This document shows, piece by piece, positions 43,338 through 54,160 of a stretch of DNA of 64,000 nucleotides; positions within the stretch are counted from its first letter, which is position 1, and every line of letters begins with the position of its first letter. The position numbers and the translations under genes are program-made. Below the pieces are notes generated by a model. It searched no databases and was not told the DNA's origin. It worked only from the letters and a program-made list of their open reading frames with translations. This stretch comes from Eublepharis macularius (taxonomy: Eukaryota; Chordata; Lepidosauria; Squamata; Eublepharidae): the NCBI RefSeq assembly GCF_028583425.1, contig NC_072791.1, positions 45,949,368 to 46,013,367 of the forward strand. The letters run 5' to 3'.

Positions 43338-44526
43338 TTTTTTTTTAAAAAAATATTTTTTTTATTGGATTAGAAATATTTTAATATCCATTACAATCAA
43401 TTTCCTTTAAATATTCCAATTCTAACCCCCTCCCTTTCCCCCCTTTTGTTGACTTCCAACAGTTTTCCAACCCCTTATCTATTTTCCCCTACTCATTTCA
43501 AACTTATTGTACCTATTAAACATATACTTTCACTCTCTTCTAAGCTTATCTATTATATCACAGTGCTATCTCTATTTCTCTTCCCATTTAACTTAACAAC
43601 TAAATAATACATTTCTGGCATATATTCTTCCATAATCATTTTAGTAGCCTATACTCTATCTTACTCATTCTGGTCTCGTCTATATGTGACAAACAATTTG
43701 TCCCTCGTTATACATAACTTTAAGTACATTATAAACATTGCATGCATTCAATATAAGTCAATCAATTTAACCCATACTCCATATATTACTCTTTGCTTAC
43801 TTCTATATATCTTATCTTCGTACTGTTTTAATTATCTAATTTCTCCATTATGCAACTCTGTCAGAAATAGTCAGTCACTTTAACCCATATACACATTCAG
43901 CATAAGTCAATCAATTTGACCCATATTCTGTATGCTACTGTATATTTCCCCCCCTTTCTTATATTCGTTCATTTTAATTATATAAATTCTCCATTATACC
44001 ATTATCTGCCAGCAATGAAATTAATTCGTTTCTATCCTTATAGATCTTATAATAACACCACTATTACTTAATACTATATATAGTAGTCAAATAAAATAAT
44101 TGCTTAGAAATTTTCAATTGACTCTCCACCCCCCGGTATAGTCACTTCTCTCTTCTTTTGTTGTATTTCAGTAATTTTCAAACTGCCACAGTTCTCCTCC
44201 CACCTCCCATTTTTTCACCAAGTACTGTTTCAGCTTCTCCCAATCCGTGTTAAACTGTCCTGGATCAAGGTCTCTCAATTTTCTTGTCATTTTGTCCATC
44301 TCCGCCATGTACAGCAATTTGTAAATCCAATCCTCAATAGTTGGCACTTCTTGTACTTTCCACTTCTGCGCATACAAAAGTCTGGCCGCTGCTGTCATAT
44401 AAAATAGCAATGTCCTGTATTGTGCTGGAATATCCTCCATTCCCAAATTCAGTAGCAGGAGTTCTGGGTTCTTATTAACTTGAAATTGTAAAATTTCACT
44501 TATTACTCTTATTATTTCTCCCCAGT
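43338..44526 (-). mobile_element. L1 LINE, 5'-truncated, nested in gypsy pol
   Basis: A 1189-bp insert between perfect 20-bp duplications. The left edge is T-rich (poly-A tail on the minus strand), followed by about 830 bp of AT-rich 3' UTR and then the C-terminal part of L1 ORF2. Long perfect target duplications and the poly-A are hallmarks of L1 target-primed insertion. It landed after the gypsy element and looks young. Confidence 0.92.
44168..44521 (-). pseudogene. L1 ORF2 C-terminal remnant
   Basis: An open frame of about 118 codons with no initiating context, cut at its 5' side by the L1 truncation. From the methionine at 44446 it reads IPAQYRTLLFYMTAAARLLY, then QKWKVQEVPTIEDWIYKLL and AEMDKMTRKLRD, the conserved C-terminal segment downstream of the RT and Cys-rich parts in amniote L1 ORF2. 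It is preceded by NKNPELLLLNLG in the same frame. The stop at 44168 is the natural ORF2 end. Confidence 0.82.
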
Positions 44527-44546
44527 GGAAATCTGTGCATAGTCTC
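44527..44546 (+). repeat. L1 target duplication, right copy
   Basis: Identical to 43318-43337. Confidence 0.92.
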
Positions 44547-45099
44547 AGTCCCCCATCTTTTTTTTTTTACAAATAACACAGGAGCTGCGTGGAGGGAGCT
44601 GGCCAGACGGATGAATCCTCTTTCGAGATTTTTGTCTATGAATTTCCTCAACTCTTGACGTTCCGCAGGACTCATTGAATACAATTTGCCCTTGGGTAGT
44701 TTTTCCCCTGGCACCAGTTCAATAGCGCAGTCCGTGGTACGATGTGGAGGAAGTCCATCCGCTTCTTCCTCACTAAACGCTTGCGCCAGATCCTTGTACT
44801 CATTGGGGATGCTTGTTAGCTCCTCCTCCGTAAGTAGGGCAACTTCTAAAGTTGAGGGCGCCTTTTCACCCCAATCTTTATTCCACCAGTGGTGTTGGAA
44901 GTGGTCCCGACTGAAAACCACCATTCCCTCTGACTATTTGATGTAGGGGTTGTGGTCCCAAAGCCAGCGACTGCCCAAAATTAAGGAGTATTTCGCCACT
45001 TGACTAACAATATAGTGTCGGGTCTCTCAATGCGCTCCCATGCCTGTAGGCATAGGTTCTGTTTCAAACGTCGCAGGACTCATGTTTGAACCATCCATT

Positions 45100-47220
45100 T
45101 GCTCAAACACTATGGGATCCTCCAGTTCATGCGTATTTAAACCCAATCCATTTACTAAAGCTGGCGATATAATGACCCGAGAGCACCCCGAGTCTATAAG
45201 GGCTTGTACCCTTACATGCGTCCCACGCTTAGGATTTACCAGTTCAACCGGCATAAACAGTATGCCCCCCCTTTCTCTCACCTCACCAGGGGTGTTGTTG
45301 TTTTTGATCTGTCGTTGGGGCCTTTTCAAGACAGATCCTCTTTGTTTCCCAACTGCGAGCATTGTGGGCTTTCTTGGCCTTGGTAAGTGCTCTCTCCAAA
45401 TATTTCCTCCGCTTCCAGACCAGAGTCCGGTTTTCCCTGCCGCGCTGGAGGTTTGCGCTCTGCCTTGCCCGTATGCGGCGCCGGGATTGGCCTTTGCGGA
45501 GGTTGTTCTGTCGTAGCTCTGAGAGGGCATTGGGCCGTGAAATGTCCACTACTTCCACATTGCAAGCACAATCCTTGTCTCCATCGGTTGTCTCGGGTTC
45601 CCCGAGTTAATCCCACTCCTCCTTGCACTCCCCGGCCTCTCCCAGGGGTAGGGGTAGGTCTCCTCGTACCCCAGAGTTGGTGCTGCTTTACTAGGTGGAC
45701 GACCTGAGTACGATTTTCGACTTCACATGCCAACTGAATCCATCCCAGGAGTGTGGGTGGGTCGTCTTGCATCAATGCCCTGTCCAGCAACTCCAGGTTT
45801 AGTCCGTTACGAAATAATTCGATTTTCACTCCTTCATGGTAATTGGTAATAGTTGCTAGCTGGTGGAATTTAGCCGCATACTCTGTGACTGGTTTGGATC
45901 CTTGTCGAATTGCTCTGAGCTCTGTATGAGCCCTCTCGCTTTCTAGGGGATCTTTACATTGGGCCCGTAAAGTGGCTATAAAGGCCTGCAAGTCCCATAG
46001 CTCGGGTGCCCCCATATCGTAGAGAGTCACGTACCATTCCGCTGCTATCCCCTCCAATCTGGAGGCCAAGTGGATGACCCGACTTTGTTCCATAGGAAAT
46101 AAGTGTCCCCACTCATTGAAGAATTGTAACGCTTGCACGATAAAAAAATCCCAACTTTCTGGGCTCGCCATCAAAAGTCGCTTCTAGTTTAATCCAACCC
46201 ATTGGTACCTCCACCCCCCTCGCTCAGCCTTCTCCTGGAGCTCCCGCAGGAATTGGACCCGGGACAGGTGGAGGGGGGCGCATTGGTCCTGGCAGAGCTG
46301 GTCCAGCTGGTACCTGTCTGGGTGCCGGTGGAATGCGCGGGGCCGGTGCCAGTGGGAGTGTGGGCCCCTGGCGTGGGAGGGGTTGTGGGCCCGGGGGAGC
46401 AACAAGACCCTGGGATTGATCCCTCGGCCGCACGGGGCAAGGCATGGGGGGAGCAGCCAGCTGTCTAGTTTGCGGAGCAGCCCCTCTTCTCCCCGTGGCC
46501 CCAGCATCTCTTGAGGCCGAAGTGCCTGGCATCACAGCTGGAGGCCTCACAGGCACAAGCAGAGGCAGTGGGGGTAACATCAGAGGCGGCACGGGTGGTC
46601 CTGCAAGCTGGGCCAGCATAAGTTCCATTATTTGGGCCACCTGGGCTAGCTCCCCTCTCATGGCCTCCACTTGGGCCTCCAAGGTGGCATAATGAGCATT
46701 ATCCGCCCTCATCTTCCCCTCTGTTGCGGCCCTCTCCGCAGTTCGGCATAGCTCTTCCTCCCAAGCTTGCTGCATCTGTTGGGCACGTTCCAGTTCCTCG
46801 GCCGATAATCCAGGTGTCGCGTATTGTGGTAACTGGACGTCGAGGATGTAGACCCAAGGGACCCTTCCACTTGGTCCTCTCCACCTTGTAAATTCAGCAG
46901 TGCCGATTGCCCCGCACTTACCCTACCCTCCAGAGCCTCCTGGCCAAAACCTGCGGCTTCCAAGGGTATTAAGGGGCGATGTTCCCCTGATACACTGTCC
47001 ACCCAGCCTTTGGTAAGGCCATTCAACACTAACATTTCGTAGCGCATCACCTGAACTTTCTCCATGAGGACATTCCACCAATCCCCAGGCTGCTCAGGCT
47101 CATTTCCCAGGGTTGTAGCATCTGTAGATCCTACATCGATATTATCCCAACTCTGTAATTCGCAGCGAGGAATAGACCAGTCCAGAAACACCTTGCCCAC
47201 ACTACCAGCCATTGTTGGTG
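45100..47220 (-). pseudogene. Gypsy gag-protease region and leader (fossil)
   Basis: Gag-like remains, read right to left: an N-terminal part with a short heptad-like stretch (46.7 kb), a proline-rich linker (46.2-46.5 kb), a capsid-like retrotransposon Gag domain (about 45.7-46.1 kb, SRLEGIAAEWYVTLYDM), a zinc knuckle CLQCGSSGHFTAQC (about 45.55 kb) and a protease block with ALIDSGCS (about 45.2 kb). The high GC of the proline-rich part opens shadow frames on the other strand. Broken, not functional. Confidence 0.85.
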
Positions 47221-47691
47221 CCTCCACCAAAACCCCGTCGCCTCATCCCACACGAATTGGGGAATCGCGCTAAACCTGGTGGTGTTGGTCAACGCCGTGG
47301 AAGCTTGGAGGACCTCCCACACCGGATCCATGCTAGCACCTGTCCCAGGGGCCTCCGCAATGGGGGAAAATTGTGGATCCTGGAGGATCACTCCAGATGG
47401 GCGTGTGAACATAGTCCCCAAGAGCCTCTCTCTGTACTCTCTGGGCCTGGGCCCTCACTATCGCGGTGTAGGTATGGAAGTCCAATTCATATGGGAGACT
47501 CCACTCTGTGGTCTGGCTCCCAGTTTAGTCCACGATACATCTCCTGCCGGAGTCGGTTGGAAACTCCTGACATCAGGTGAAAAAGGGGTCTCCCCAGCCA
47601 CCTGTCCCAGAGCAGGTGGTTCCATCGGTGTATATCCGGTAGCCATCCTTCCAGGGTGTGGGTTTAGGGAGAACTAAGTTTCTCAACAAAA

Positions 47692-48121
47692 TGTCAGTCT
47701 ATGGAGTTCAAGTTACTTTGATTTCATCTCCCACCCCTTGCAGCAAGAAATCCAAATCTTTTGAGTCAAAGGATTTTATTAGAAGAGTATATATTCAAGG
47801 TACAAGTGTCCATAGATAATCCAAAGGCTATAGAAGCTTCTGGCTGAACACACAGCCTTTGTTGAGAATGACGTGTTAGTTTCTTGCAACAGTATATCAA
47901 ACCCTCCTTTCCATTCCCCCCCCCTATGTGCCCAGTTAGTATAGGAGCTGGGGAATGTGAAAGTTGTGGCTTCAAGGTTTCTGCGGCGAGCCTCTTCAGA
48001 TAAGGCTGTCTTGGGAACCATATCTGCCCCTGTGAACCTGCATACAAAACAACACTGGAAAAATACAGCAGTACAGCAGTGAGAAAGCAACATGGCAGTG
48101 CTGTGGGTAACAGACACGACA
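47692..48121 (-). repeat. Gypsy 5' LTR
   Basis: A 430-bp partner of 40209-40639. The bases just inside it on the element's strand (TTTTGTTGAGAAAC) lack the TGG that normally starts a tRNA primer-binding site. Confidence 0.92.
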
Positions 48122-48126
48122 GATTG

Positions 48127-48681
48127 CATCAAATCCTGACTTAGCTATTATTGTGCAGGGATCAAGCTAATCTGCTGAAAGAGATGTGTATATCACTATA
48201 CGTGGACCAGAACACTGGAAAACCAAGTTCTTCTACATGTGTACCAAGAAGATAATATGTGTTGCCCCTTTCAGACAAAATGGTGATCACATTTATTGGG
48301 AAGATCACACATAGCATGTTCTTCCCATACATGTGGAAAATGTAATGATTTTTAAGGACTACAGAAAATGAAAATGTGAGTGACAAAGAGGTCAGATAGG
48401 TAAAAACAACCAACAGCAGATATCCTCCAAGCCAGTGATACTCAATGGCTTAGGACTCAAGATCAATATGTGGCTCTTTGGCATGCTACCTGTGGCTCTT
48501 CTGATTACTGTTTTCCACTGTAGCAACTGTTCCATGTCTCAGGAAAATGGGCAAGGCCCTTGCCCGGAGAGGCTTATGGTTGTCACATGGTTCCCAGCTT
48601 GATACAGCTGCTGCCAGAGGGACAGATAAAGGGTGAGCCTCCTTGATGAGCTCATAGCTGTTTGAAAATGCAAGCCACATA
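48127..48681. other. Unassigned stretch with a possible hAT fragment
   Basis: No gene. 48432-48520 ('gccagtgatactcaatggct', 'tgtggctctttggcatgcta') recalls a hAT-type terminus common in reptile genomes, but only one end is visible. Confidence 0.3.
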
Positions 48682-48915
48682 ATGAGAGTGTGGTGGTGGA
48701 AAATACTGTCAGGTCATAGCTGTCTTAGGGTAACCCCTGCTGGGGCCTTCAAGTCAAGGGACCAACCAAGGTGGTTTGCCACTGGCAGCTTCTGCATAGA
48801 ATCTTTACTCTTCCTTGGAGATCTCCCATCCAATTACTGGCCAAGGCTGACCCTGTTTAGCTCCAGAGATTCTGATGAGATTGGGCTTGCCAGCGCTGTC
48901 CAGGTCAGGGCACAG
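48682..48915 (-). mobile_element. 5S-rRNA-derived SINE, near full length
   Basis: Minus strand. The head at 48821-48890 reads 'ccaatctcatcagaatctct', 'gagctaaacagggtcagcc' and 'cagtaattggatgggagatc', which tracks most of the 3' two-thirds of 5S rRNA with its box A, intermediate element and box C. The body has 'gccagtggcaaaccacctt', and the tail at 48700-48730 has 'taccctaagacagctatgac', a BovB-like 3' end. Best head of the three copies. Confidence 0.78.
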
Positions 48916-50171
48916 AGTTAGTACTGCTGCTCTAAACCATGAAAAGCAGACCCTCACCAGAATGGAGTGAGGTAATTTACAAGGGGAAACATGCCGCACA
49001 CACGTTCCCTAACTAATGCCACTAAAGGATGAACAGGACTAAGTGCAGCCACTGATGCATGAGTCTTAAATTCATATGCTCACCCAGTACAGAGTGAACT
49101 GTCCCCTCCTGGTCAGAGGCTCGCCTGCAGCAGCTAGTTCCCAAATCTTTGGAATGTATCTCATCTGCAGTATATTAGGGGATGTGCTCAGTGACAGAGT
49201 GAGAGAAGCATATGTGGGATCTGAACCCTTTCTTAAGTGGAAGGAAAGGGAATAATTAGACAAAAGAACATGGCGCCAGGAGCCACATCTGGGAACCAAC
49301 TGACATACAAGCTGAAACCCTAGTGCTTTCGTTTTAGAATGTTTAATATAACAGAGTTTATGCTGAGCTGAGAAGCTGATGGGTAATGATGATTTATGAC
49401 TAATTGTCATGTTTGAAAGACTTGAACCAGCTCTGTGTTTAGAGCTTCCTTTTCTTAGGCTTTAAAAAAGTTAATTCTTCCAGCTTCTTTCTACTGAGCA
49501 AACTGGACAGAGGGAGGTCCATACTCTTTATCAGCTGAAATGTCCTTGTGATCTTGAATTCACACATTTACCTTCAAACTGCACAAGGAATTTTTTTTTC
49601 TATTTCAGCTTCTAAGAGTTTCCTCTCACATAAAGATAGTGACAGAAAATTACACCAGATCCTAACATAGTTTTGTTGTGTTCCTTCTGCAGTATACCAT
49701 GAAATGAACGTCATCGTATTTAACTGCCTTTTTCTTTGACTCTTGATAGCATGTGCTTGGAATTGAGATTTGGAAATCACAGCCTTTAACCTTTTTGAAG
49801 CAGTTTCTGAATTAGAATTTGAGCTGTTGACCTTGCCACAGACATCTTAGTCGTTGCCAAGCTTTGCTGTACAAGTTCCCACCAGCAGACAGAGGCTGTA
49901 TAACACTATCATCACAGATAATTTGTTTAATGTAGTGGACTTGGCTTCCTTTCTCTTCATCTCTCACTTTTGGATGAAGACTAGATCTTATAACATGACT
50001 GACTTGTCAGTGTCCAGCCTCTACTTCCTAAAGAATGAGTTATTCTGTGTTTATCTGCTGAGCCTCTACGGAACAGCTTGTTGAAGTCAAATGTGTATTA
50101 CAGTACTCCACAAGCCATGTGCTTGCTTATTTTTGACAGATTTATTTTCAAAGACTAATACAGTAACCCCC
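48916..50171. other. Unassigned stretch before the BovB LINE
   Basis: No gene or recognised repeat. Confidence 0.3.
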
Positions 50172-50553
50172 TCTTGGATACACACCTTAATGCAGTGAGG
50201 GGGTCTGAGTGTGTCAGTGAAGCTGAAAGCAACATTGTCAGGAGCACAGGCTTGGTCAAGAATCTAAACTCCTGGAAGAGTCACTCCAAGTAGAATGGTC
50301 AAAGCTGAGACACCAGACTGAGATGATCTACCCCTTCAGGAATCAACAGTCACATCAGCAGATGTTCCAATGGTGATGGAGCAGAGGAATTCCTGAAGAT
50401 TAGCTACTGGGTAGCAGCAGTAGTGGAAGGTGACATGGCGGAGGATCTTTCACAGGCAATGGAAGTGTCATTTCAACTAATGCTGGTTACTACAGCAAAG
50501 CAGAAGAAGGCAATGACAAACCACTTCTACTAAGCTCTTACCTTGAAAACCCT

Positions 50554-51188
50554 TTGATGAGAGAATCCAAAATGAAAAAAGATATAGTGCTGGAAGACCA
50601 GACCCCTAGGTCAGATGGCACTCAATTGCCTACTGGGGAAGAGCCAAGGAAAAGTACTAATAGAGCTATTCTTAATGATGGAACTGAATTAAAGCTGAAA
50701 GCATGTCTAGATGCAGACATGAATAGATGCAAAAGGAACGTCCACAGCTGTGTGATGCACATAATAGGAACATGGAACATGAGACGTATGAAACCATGTA
50801 AGTTAGAAATTGTAAAACAAGAAATGGAACGTTTAAACATTGCAGTCCTGGGTGTGAGTGAATTAATGTGGACCGACTCAGGATATTTTCAATCAGAAAA
50901 TCACACAGTGTTTTACTGTAGAAATGAACTCAAAAGAAAAGGTGTTGCTATAATAGTGAGGAGAAATATACTGAGGAGAGATATAGCACAAGCAGTTAAG
51001 AGCTATAATGCCAAGTCTGCCAAGTATGACAGAGTAATATCAATCAGACTTCAGGGAAAGCCTGTTAACATAACCATCATTCCAGTTTATGCTCCAATTA
51101 CGGTTGCTGAGGAGGAAGAAATTGAAAACTTTTATGCAAATGTCCAAGAAGAAATTGACCATACACCTAAACAAGATATGCTGATAAT
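50554..51188 (+). pseudogene. BovB endonuclease region
   Basis: About 212 codons of BovB N-terminal region and APE-type endonuclease are open up to the hAT-like insertion. Landmarks are IIGTWNMRRMKPCKLEIVKQ (about residues 70-89), LGVSELMWTDSG with the catalytic glutamate (about 98-109), GVAIIVRRN (about 127-135), and VISIRLQGKPVNITIIPVYAP (about 160-180). The frame resumes after the insertion at 51844 with the GDWNAK motif. It has the size and order of a normal BovB endonuclease, but interrupted. Confidence 0.85.
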
Positions 51189-51835
51189 CAGGGCTCATCT
51201 GGAGGCGGAACGCGCCGGAATGGCGTTCCGGTAGATCTGAAAAGAGGTCATGTGGGTTTTGGCCCCGCCCATGTGATTCCTTTTCCTCCTGGCTGTCCTT
51301 ATCTTTAGCAGCAGGCTCTGCTGCTTTATTTTCATTTGTGACTCGTGGGAGAGAGAGAGAGAGAGAGAGTGAGTGCAAGCCGAGTAGGGCTTGGCTCCGA
51401 AGGAATGTAAGCTGCTTTGAATTCATTCTGCTCTGCTGCTTGCTTTATTTTCATTTGTAACTCATGAGAGAGAGGGGGAGAGAGAGAGAAAATGAGTGAA
51501 TGCAAGCCGAGTGGGGCTGGGCTCCAAAGGAACGTAAGCTGCTTTGAATTCATTCTGCTCTGCTGCTTGCTTTATTTTCATTTGTGACTCATGAGAGAGA
51601 GGGAGAGAGAGAGAAAGTGAGTGTGTGTGTGCAAGCAGGGCTGGCTCTCCAGAGGAGGGTAAACTGCTTTGAGTTTAGTCTGCTTTAAGGAAATACCTGG
51701 AGATTTTTGGGGAAAGGGGCCTGAGGGGTAGATGGTGCCTTCTGACACACTTCTGGTGATGTCAGGAGGTGTGGCATATGATAATGAGATATGCTAATGA
51801 GTTCCTGCTGTTCTTTTTCTAGGAAATGACCCCTG
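51189..51835. mobile_element. hAT-like non-autonomous element carrying a minisatellite
   Basis: A 647-bp insert with ends CAGGGCTCAT and, on the opposite strand, CAGGGGTCAT. The 8-bp flanks ctgataat (51181) and atgataat (51836) differ at one base and match a hAT-type target duplication; removing one copy restores the BovB reading text. The interior has three tandem units of about 120 bp (51325-51690) and no transposase. Confidence 0.75.
51325..51690 (+). repeat. Minisatellite, about 3 units of 119-127 bp, with (GA)n
   Basis: Units start at 51325, 51444 and 51571, each with 'tttattttcatttgt.actc', a GA-rich run, 'gcaagccgagt.gggct', and 'ctgctttga.tt'. The units differ in the GA-run length; a pure GA run occurs at about 51349-51369. 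Confidence 0.88.
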
Positions 51836-51839
51836 ATGA

Positions 51840-54080
51840 TAATAATAGGTGACTGGAATGCAAAAATAGGCAATAAAGCAGAATCAAACATAGTTGGAAA
51901 ATGTGGATTAGGATCATGAAATGAAGCAGGAGAGTTGCTCATAGAATTTTGTGAATCCAACAACCTGTTCATTGTTAATACATGCTTCAGGCAATCAAAA
52001 AGACAATTGTATATGTGGAAATCACTGGGTGACCAATACAGGAACCAAATAGATTACATAATTGGAAGGAGAAGATGGAGAAACTCTATTCTGTCTGCTA
52101 AAACAAGACCAGGAGTTGCTATTATCAAAAAATTAGAATAAAGCTGACGAGAAACACTAAAATAATCATAGTGCCAAAATACAATCTAAATAATATTCCT
52201 GAGGAATTTAAAGACCAGGTAAGGAGCAGATTTGCAATGCTAAGTTTAATTGATCATGAGCCAGAAGAACTATGGGCTGAAACCAGAGATATTATCAAAG
52301 AAGAATGTGCAAAGACTATTCCTGTAGCCAAAAGAAAGGAGAAGCCTAAATGGATGACTGAGGAAACTCGTGAAACTGCTAAAGATAGATGAGAAGCAAA
52401 AGCAAAAGGTGATAGAAATAGGGTCAAAATTCTAAACAGCTTTTTAGTGACTTGCACACAGAGACAAAGAAATCTATTATAATAACCAGTGCAAAGAAAT
52501 AGAAGTGAACAACAAAAAAGGAAGAACAAGAAGAGACTTGTTCCAAAAGATCCGAGAAATCAAAGGAAAATTCAAACCACAGCTTGGGATGCTGCAAGAT
52601 CAAATACAGTATCTGATCAGGACAAAATAAAGGAAAGATGGAAACAATACACTGAAGAACTATACAAAAGAGATGGAAGGATGGCAGATAATTTTGATAA
52701 AGAATCTTTTGATGAAGAACCAGAAATCCTAGAAAGTGAAGTAAAAGCAGCGCTCAAAGCAATTGAGAGAAATAAAGCACCTGGAGTAGATGGAATACCA
52801 ACAGAGCTCTTTCAAGCTACTGAAATGGAGTCCATCAGAATCTTAACAAGAATGTGTCAACAAATATGGAAAACAAAACAATAGCTCACAGACTGGAAAT
52901 GCTCAGTTTACATTCCAATTCCAAAAGAAGGGGATGCTAAAGAGTGCAGCAACTATCAGACTATTGCATTAATTTCCCATGCAACAAAGTGATGCTCAAA
53001 ATTTTACAGCAAAGACTCTTACCATATATGGAAAATGGATTCAGAAAAGGAAGAGACACCAGAGATCACATTGCAAATTTACGATGGCTAATGGAACATA
53101 CCAGGGAATTTCATAAGAAAATCAGCCTGTGTTTTAGAGATTACAGCAAAGCTTTTGACTGTGTGGATCATGAAAAACTATAGAGAGTCTTAAAAGAAAT
53201 GGGAGTGCCACAACTTCTGATTGTTTTGATGCGTAACCTGTACTCTGGACAGGAGGGTACTGTCAGGACAGAATATGGGGAAACAGAATGGTTTCCAATT
53301 GGCAAAGGTGTCAGATAAGGAGGCATATTACCTCCCTACCTGTTCAACCTCTATGCAGAGTATATCATAAGGAAAGCTGGATTAGATCTAGAAGAAAGTG
53401 GAGTGAAAATAGGTGGAAGAAACATTAACAATTTGAGATATGCAGATGACTCCGTTACTAGCAGAAAACAGTGAAGACTTGAAACGACTACTGATGAAGG
53501 TTAAAGAAGAAAATGCCAATACAGAATTACAGCTGAACATCAAGAAGACAAAAATAATGACTACTGAGGAATTACACAATTTTAAATTTGATAATGAGGA
53601 AACTGAAATTGTTCAAGATTTTCTATTCCTTGGCTCAATTATCAACCAAAAGTGAGACTGCAATGGAGAAATCAGAAGATTGAGACTTGAAAGAGCAGCT
53701 GTGAGGGAGCTAGATAAGATCCTAATGATAAAAGATGTCTTTCTGGGGACCAAAATCAAGATAATCCAAACTATGGTATTCCCCATTGCTATGTATGGAT
53801 GTGAAAGTTGGCCAGTGATGAAAGCTGACAGGAAGAAAATTGATTCATTTGAAATGTGGTGCTGGAGGAGAATTTTGCAGATACCATGGACAGACAAAAA
53901 GACAAATAACTGGGTACTAGATCAAATCAAGCCTGAATTTTCACTAGAAGCTAAAATGACAAGATTAAGTCTATCATACTTGGGTCACATCATGAGAAGA
54001 CAAGATTCTCTGGAAAAGTCAATAATGCTAGAAAAACTAGAAGGAAGTAGGAAAAGAGGGAGACCTAAAATGAGGTAGAT
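51840..54080 (+). pseudogene. BovB reverse transcriptase and C-terminal domain
   Basis: Coding remains in order: LIEFCESNNLFIVNTCF and QIDYIIGRRRWRNSILSAKT (51935-52141, end of the endonuclease), KERWKQYTEELYKRDGR and KAIERNKAPGVDGIPTELFQ (52489-52884), GFRKGRDTRDHIANLRWLME and DYSKAFDCVDHEKL (52944-53183), an intact RYADD catalytic box at 53436-53450, LNIKKTKIMTTEELHNF (53440-53655), and the C-terminal CESWPVMKADRKKIDSFEMW, WCWRRILQIPW and GHIMRRQDSLEKS (53680-54078). At least five frame changes or stops separate these blocks. Confidence 0.88.
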
Positions 54081-54160
54081 TGACTCAATAAAAGAAGCTA
54101 CATCCTCCAGTTTGCAGGATCTGAGGAAGTCTGTTAATGATAGGACATTTTGGAGGTCTT

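Larger units (their letters stand above)
40700..45100 (-). pseudogene. Gypsy pol region (fossil)
   Basis: Pol-like coding remains, read right to left. Protease is near the gag border, reverse transcriptase spans about 42.5-44.9 kb (interrupted by the L1), RNase H is near 42.3-42.5 kb, and integrase is at about 41.0-42.0 kb with the zinc-binding H..H..C..C block (SCPVCIMAK part visible) and DDE-core landmarks (SMDFITDLP, HHPQTDGQSERTNQ). A chromodomain-like end lies near 40.7-40.85 kb. The domain order fits gypsy chromoviruses. It is broken in several places and not functional. Confidence 0.88.
40209..48121 (-). mobile_element. Ty3/gypsy LTR retrotransposon fossil with two LTRs
   Basis: A 7.9-kb element on the minus strand, bounded by two similar LTRs and a perfect 5-bp target duplication GATTG (40204-40208 and 48122-48126). 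Order from its 5' end (right): LTR, leader, gag-like region with a CCHC zinc knuckle, aspartic protease (DSG), reverse transcriptase (YLDD), RNase H, integrase with HHCC and DDE parts, a chromodomain-like tail, a polypurine tract next to the left LTR, and the LTR. This order is that of chromoviruses within Ty3/gypsy. The copy is broken: several breaks plus one L1 insertion. By eye the LTRs differ at roughly 4% of sites, which suggests an insertion some millions to low tens of millions of years old. Confidence 0.93.

Noticed and set aside
48821-48890. A 5S rRNA gene
   Set aside because: Only part of the 5S sequence is present, it is diverged, and it is fused to a SINE body and a LINE-like tail.
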